Shown here in pieces: positions 6,565-9,568 of a stretch of 9,568 nt of DNA. Position 1 is the stretch's first letter; each line of letters opens with the position of its first letter. The DNA comes from CAZTVN01 sp964617145 (GTDB lineage Bacteria > Patescibacteriota > Gracilibacteria > UBA1369 > JACRIC01): NCBI GenBank assembly GCA_964617145.1, contig CAZTVN010000048.1, positions 1 through 9,568 on the forward strand. Reading direction: 5' to 3'. Made by a program: the position numbers and the translations under genes. The notes beneath the pieces were generated by a model, which had not been told where the DNA came from, made no database searches, and was given only the letters and a program-made list of their open reading frames with translations.

Positions 6565-8154
6565 CTAAAAAGTCTCGCCATAACATTTTTCACAATATAC
6601 TGTTTCCGATGCTTGCGGCGAAAAAGCTGTAGTTATAGGGTTTTTACAATGATCGCAGGTACGTTGCCAAAGAGAGCGAGGTCTTCTCAATAAAAATCTT
6701 CGACGATGCCGACAATCAGGACAGCAGTGCGCAATAGGCAAACTCATTTTTTTATAGAATGTTAGTTCCTGATTTATTATTTGGAAATTGCGACTACACT
6801 GTTGGCATTGTTTCACTGTCGTTTGATCGCGAGATTGTTTTTGGGCTTCGCAATTTTTCCATCGTAAATCTTGTTTGAGCGCTTGCTCTTTTTCAAGAGG
6901 ATAATATTCATTGGCCAGAGTTTCGTTATAGGCATGGGGGGAGTAGCGCATAGGGAAAAAATTCCCCCATTCACCTGTCTTTTTCATATGTTCAATAATT
7001 TTATTTGTGAGCATCGTATATTCTTCGGGTTGGTAACGTTTGTTCAAAATCACATACTCCCCGTGAGTTATTCCTATTGAACCGAAAAGATGATGCGCGC
7101 TGTAACAATATTGATTGTACGCTGAATCATATATGTTTCGTCCCGCTATTTGAAATGCGACATTATTACTATTGCAGAAACCCATTGACTGGTAACAGAA
7201 TGCGGAATCAATTCCTCCGTATGTGCAATCGTAAAGATTATGGCTATTGGCTCCTGTAAAATCACAATAAGCCGAATCTTTTAATGAAATTCCATCAAAA
7301 CAGAAATAGATATTTTCGCAATGATCCATGTAGTCGCCCACCGAATTGTTATTATTCATTCCAAAATAACTTCGATGAATACTCTGCGCCGATAGTTGCT
7401 GCAAACTTTCCTGAAATTCCTTAATTTTTTCAGGAGTCAGAATTAGAGATGCCATGCGATGCTCATACTCTTCTTTCGCGAGCTGTTCGTTCATCCATAC
7501 GTACTGCTTTTTATCCAGATTGATGGATGCAAAACATTTGCTACAATTGCGGCAATTCATTAAAAAGGCACTTTCATGACACTTGAAGCAATTTTGAGAA
7601 AAAATTAAACGAGTGCATGAGGTTAAATCGACGCACTCGTAACAGAGTTCGCATTGTTGAACTTTTGTTACATCCATGCAGTCTTTGCCGTGGATGACAC
7701 CGTGGCTATAGTAAACATTTTCACTCCAATAGCAGAGTCCCATGTAACACGATTTATTTTCCATGCCGTAATTGGTGTACTGACAATTTTCTGAACCAGG
7801 ATCTTGAAAAAGCGCGAAATGAGGTACGGATTTTTCGAGTTTGGCGAATTGTTCAAAAAAAGAGCGGTTAAAATCAAATGCTCTTCCGTATGCGTATGCG
7901 TTGAAAGCATTGCCCCACCAACATGAATTGCAGTAAAGAGGGATGCCGCTTTCCTCTGAGTAGCATGCGATCATTGACTTTTTGCACTGCTGGCATATTC
8001 GATGATACAAACTTCGTTCGTTCCGCCACGCAATCCGCTCTTTATGCCGGCATTCAAAACATTTTTTAGGATCGGGAAAATTCATTTTCATTAAAAATTC
8101 ATGTTCGTTGCCTCTTACCGTAAACATTTTTGCGCATTCACTACATGTTGTCAT
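6565..8154 (-). CDS. Cysteine-rich protein with duplicated terminal zinc-finger modules
   Basis: This 529-residue protein has no assigned function. I recognise its style from Patescibacteria (CPR) genomes, where such proteins are often called zinc-ribbon proteins. Four CxxC pairs at the N-terminus (C4/C7, C32/C35, C54/C57, C75/C78) and four at the C-terminus (C450/C453, C478/C481, C500/C503, C521/C524) have identical spacing. Each set should bind two zinc ions. CRHKERIAWRNERSLYHRIC in the first module matches CRHRRRFLLRRPRSLWQRTC in the second. The middle (about 120-410) is rich in Cys, Tyr and Asn with short repeats such as SAYCDF and SAFCYQ. It carries two copies of a motif: KKQYVWMNEQLAKEEY (215-230) and HGEYVILNKRYQPEEY (364-379). 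There is no signal peptide or membrane segment, so it is probably cytosolic, perhaps binding nucleic acid; that is inference. The start ATG is directly before the first CxxC. It converges with the DUF4349 gene, 22 bases apart. Confidence 0.85.
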   Translation of the reverse strand: MTTCSECAKMFTVRGNEHEFLMKMNFPDPKKCFECRHKERIAWRNERSLYHRICQQCKKSMIACYSEESGIPLYCNSCWWGNAFNAYAYGRAFDFNRSFFEQFAKLEKSVPHFALFQDPGSENCQYTNYGMENKSCYMGLCYWSENVYYSHGVIHGKDCMDVTKVQQCELCYECVDLTSCTRLIFSQNCFKCHESAFLMNCRNCSKCFASINLDKKQYVWMNEQLAKEEYEHRMASLILTPEKIKEFQESLQQLSAQSIHRSYFGMNNNNSVGDYMDHCENIYFCFDGISLKDSAYCDFTGANSHNLYDCTYGGIDSAFCYQSMGFCNSNNVAFQIAGRNIYDSAYNQYCYSAHHLFGSIGITHGEYVILNKRYQPEEYTMLTNKIIEHMKKTGEWGNFFPMRYSPHAYNETLANEYYPLEKEQALKQDLRWKNCEAQKQSRDQTTVKQCQQCSRNFQIINQELTFYKKMSLPIAHCCPDCRHRRRFLLRRPRSLWQRTCDHCKNPITTAFSPQASETVYCEKCYGETF

Positions 8155-8281
8155 AGGTCACTTTGATTACGATATGGAGTTCGACCTCACTTCGCTTCGG
8201 AACGCAAATTTTACATCTTTCTTCGCGTTTTTTGCTCGAAATGGTAAAATTGCAGTAGATGGTATGTTTTTCAGCACCTCC
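8155..8281 (-). promoter_or_regulatory. Intergenic region before the zinc-finger gene, with an orphan Shine-Dalgarno sequence
   Basis: These 127 bases separate the transporter stop from the zinc-finger start. Read on the - strand, the region opens with GGAGGTG fused to the transporter stop, giving TAAGGAGGTG, a near-complete complement of the 16S rRNA 3' end. No ATG, GTG or TTG stands at a usable distance after it, and the zinc-finger ATG is over 120 bases away. A TAAAAT hexamer (8208-8213 on the + strand, reading as -10-like on the - strand) could be part of a promoter but has no clear -35 partner. No convincing hairpin or RNA gene is seen. Confidence 0.3.
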
Positions 8282-9559
8282 TTAAGCAAATTTCGTGACG
8301 GAACCATCTTTTTTAGCATGTTCTTTACTCATCTGCAAAATAATGAAACTTATTGCCACAAGGACCGATAATGAAAACATCCCTAAACGATATTGCATTT
8401 CAGTGCCAAGTGATGCCGACAAGAGAACTGTTCCGCTCCATACCAAAGGTCCCAATACCGAAGCGAATCGTTCAAACAATACATATACGCTGAAAAATTG
8501 TCCCTGTCTATCAGGCGGCACCAATTCCGAAAAATAAGCTCGCGAAAGTGAAAATACTGCACCGAAGAAAAAGCCATTCAAAAGAGAGATGCCTATGAGA
8601 AAAACCAAACCTTTTGCAATAGATAAACCTAACAAAGCTATCGACATCGATAGGATGAACAGCGCGATAGATCGACGCATGCTTTTTATTTGTTGAGAAA
8701 TGCGCGCACTCAATAAGCCGCCAAGGATAGCTATCAAAAGGGTCCCGATTCCTAGAAAAGTTTTTTGCTGATCGTTCAAACCGCCCACCACCTCAAAATA
8801 CAGTCCCGAGAAAAGCTGAAGAGTTAAAATAGCATCGGCAAAAAAATAATAAACCAATAAATATGATAAAATTCCTGGATATCGACGAATGTGACGCAAA
8901 TCTTTAAATGTGTTCGTGAATGAACTCATCCAACCTTTCCTTTCTATGTCTGCGTGTTTTAGATTATAATACTGATCTTCTTTAAAAAAGAATAACATTG
9001 GTAGAGCGCATAGAAAAAATAAAATAGCTCCAATCAAAAATGTTGTTGCCCTGCTATTTTGACTCCAAAGAGGGATCGTGCCGATAGCAAATGGCAATGC
9101 GACAATCAGTCCAACCACATTACCCAATTGACCCGCGGCGAATCCTAAACCTGAAATTTTTTCTTTGGGTTGCGCATTAGAAAGTTGATGTAAAAATGAA
9201 TAGTAAAAACCAAGACTGGCTTGATAAAAATATTGAAAAAGAAAATACAGAATAATAACCGTTGCGAAAATAAATGGTGTAAAAGTTTGTACATTCATCC
9301 CGATGAGTCCAAGCAAAAGGAGCGTAAAACAAGCAAGGAGAGTGGTAAAAATTAAAAATGGATGGCGTCTCTGTAATCGGTCCGAAAGTGTCCCCAGAGG
9401 AGGAATGGTGAAAAATAAAACAATGGTAGAAAGTGCAACTGGCACACTCACCCAAAGGTCAGAGACATGATGATCTTTCACCAACCAAAGTGGAAAATAT
9501 AAAGTCACCGTGACAAAACCGAGTGAGTTTGCGAAATCAAAAGAAGCCCAGAGCCACAT
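8282..9559 (-). CDS. Major facilitator superfamily transporter, UMF1/Atg22-like
   Basis: This polytopic inner-membrane protein of at least 425 residues has about twelve hydrophobic segments, the size and layout of a major-facilitator transporter. The opening WLWASFDFANSLGF (2-15) matches the 'W-x-x-Y/F-D-x-A-N-S' start of the UMF1 family, related to the vacuolar effluxer Atg22. The cytoplasmic loop GTLSDRLQRR (56-65) is the conserved MFS motif between helices 2 and 3. A longer loop with EDQYYNLKHADIERKGW lies between the two halves. The C-terminus is short and charged (KEHAKKDGSVTKFA). The substrate cannot be read from the sequence; amino-acid efflux would be a guess from Atg22. The frame stays open to the window edge (K-K-R before the chosen ATG at 9559), so the true start may lie a few codons beyond 9568. 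The zinc-finger gene follows on the same strand after 127 bases. Confidence 0.85.
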   Translation of the reverse strand: MWLWASFDFANSLGFVTVTLYFPLWLVKDHHVSDLWVSVPVALSTIVLFFTIPPLGTLSDRLQRRHPFLIFTTLLACFTLLLLGLIGMNVQTFTPFIFATVIILYFLFQYFYQASLGFYYSFLHQLSNAQPKEKISGLGFAAGQLGNVVGLIVALPFAIGTIPLWSQNSRATTFLIGAILFFLCALPMLFFFKEDQYYNLKHADIERKGWMSSFTNTFKDLRHIRRYPGILSYLLVYYFFADAILTLQLFSGLYFEVVGGLNDQQKTFLGIGTLLIAILGGLLSARISQQIKSMRRSIALFILSMSIALLGLSIAKGLVFLIGISLLNGFFFGAVFSLSRAYFSELVPPDRQGQFFSVYVLFERFASVLGPLVWSGTVLLSASLGTEMQYRLGMFSLSVLVAISFIILQMSKEHAKKDGSVTKFA

Positions 9560-9568
9560 ACGTTTTTT

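Noticed and set aside
8179..8203. Inverted repeat GTTC...GAAC around a CTTCG-rich stretch in the spacer before the zinc-finger gene.
   Set aside because: Only four base pairs match at the ends and the interior does not pair well, so it is too weak to call a hairpin or terminator.
8155..8281. A small gene in the spacer on the - strand, either continuing in the transporter frame to a stop just after 8154 or read from GTG inside GGAGGTG.
   Set aside because: The transporter frame has no start codon near its beginning after the TAA, and the GTG is part of the Shine-Dalgarno sequence itself. Neither peptide resembles a known family.
8108..8371. Open frame of 87 codons on the + strand.
   Set aside because: It spans the start of the zinc-finger gene, the spacer and the end of the transporter in antisense, and the peptide shows no recognisable features.

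Overview
The window holds most of an arginine-biosynthesis operon on the + strand (about 1-5588). It is followed by a membrane-anchored DUF4349 protein on the same strand and two convergent genes on the - strand: a duplicated zinc-finger protein and a major-facilitator transporter. The DNA is AT-rich and densely coded. No gene-free stretch exceeds about 130 bases, and I see no tRNA, rRNA, CRISPR array or insertion sequence. TGA ends argB, the deacylase gene and argH, so the standard bacterial code is in use. Recognisable Shine-Dalgarno sequences are almost absent before the genes. The cysteine-rich protein at 6565-8154 resembles proteins I associate with Patescibacteria (CPR), and Peregrinibacteria-like lineages would fit an arginine operon with standard code. 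This assignment is inference. The ArgH looks more like the short Bacteroidetes-type enzyme than the E. coli type.

Layout. At 2-217 is the 3' end of an unidentified gene, possibly a CoA-ligase-like domain. It overlaps argC (202-1194). argD (1246-2416) is interrupted by a ten-N assembly gap, but the flanks carry the same six bases, and collapsing them restores one perfect 384-residue ORF. argB (2423-3259) follows after 6 bases. An aspartoacylase/succinylglutamate-desuccinylase-like zinc hydrolase (3256-4290) and argH (4287-5588) are each joined to the gene before by an ATGA overlap.

How the genes work together. ArgB phosphorylates N-acylglutamate, ArgC reduces it to the semialdehyde, and ArgD aminates it to N-acylornithine. 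ArgH performs the last step, argininosuccinate to arginine plus fumarate. The pathway needs an enzyme that removes the acyl group, normally ArgE (M20 family) or ArgJ. The only candidate here is the M14-like deacylase, translationally coupled between argB and argH. The most interesting hypothesis is therefore that it replaces ArgE/ArgJ and acts on N-acylornithine or N-acylcitrulline. The acyl-transfer enzyme (ArgA/ArgJ), the carbamoyltransferase (ArgF or ArgF') and ArgG are not in the window.

Other points. A 12-codon mini-ORF with a good ribosome-binding site lies between argC and argD and ends in an ATGA overlap with argD. The zinc-finger protein carries two terminal modules with identical cysteine spacing and two copies of an internal motif. 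On the - strand the transporter gene precedes the zinc-finger gene by 127 bases, and its stop codon is fused to a near-perfect but orphan Shine-Dalgarno sequence.
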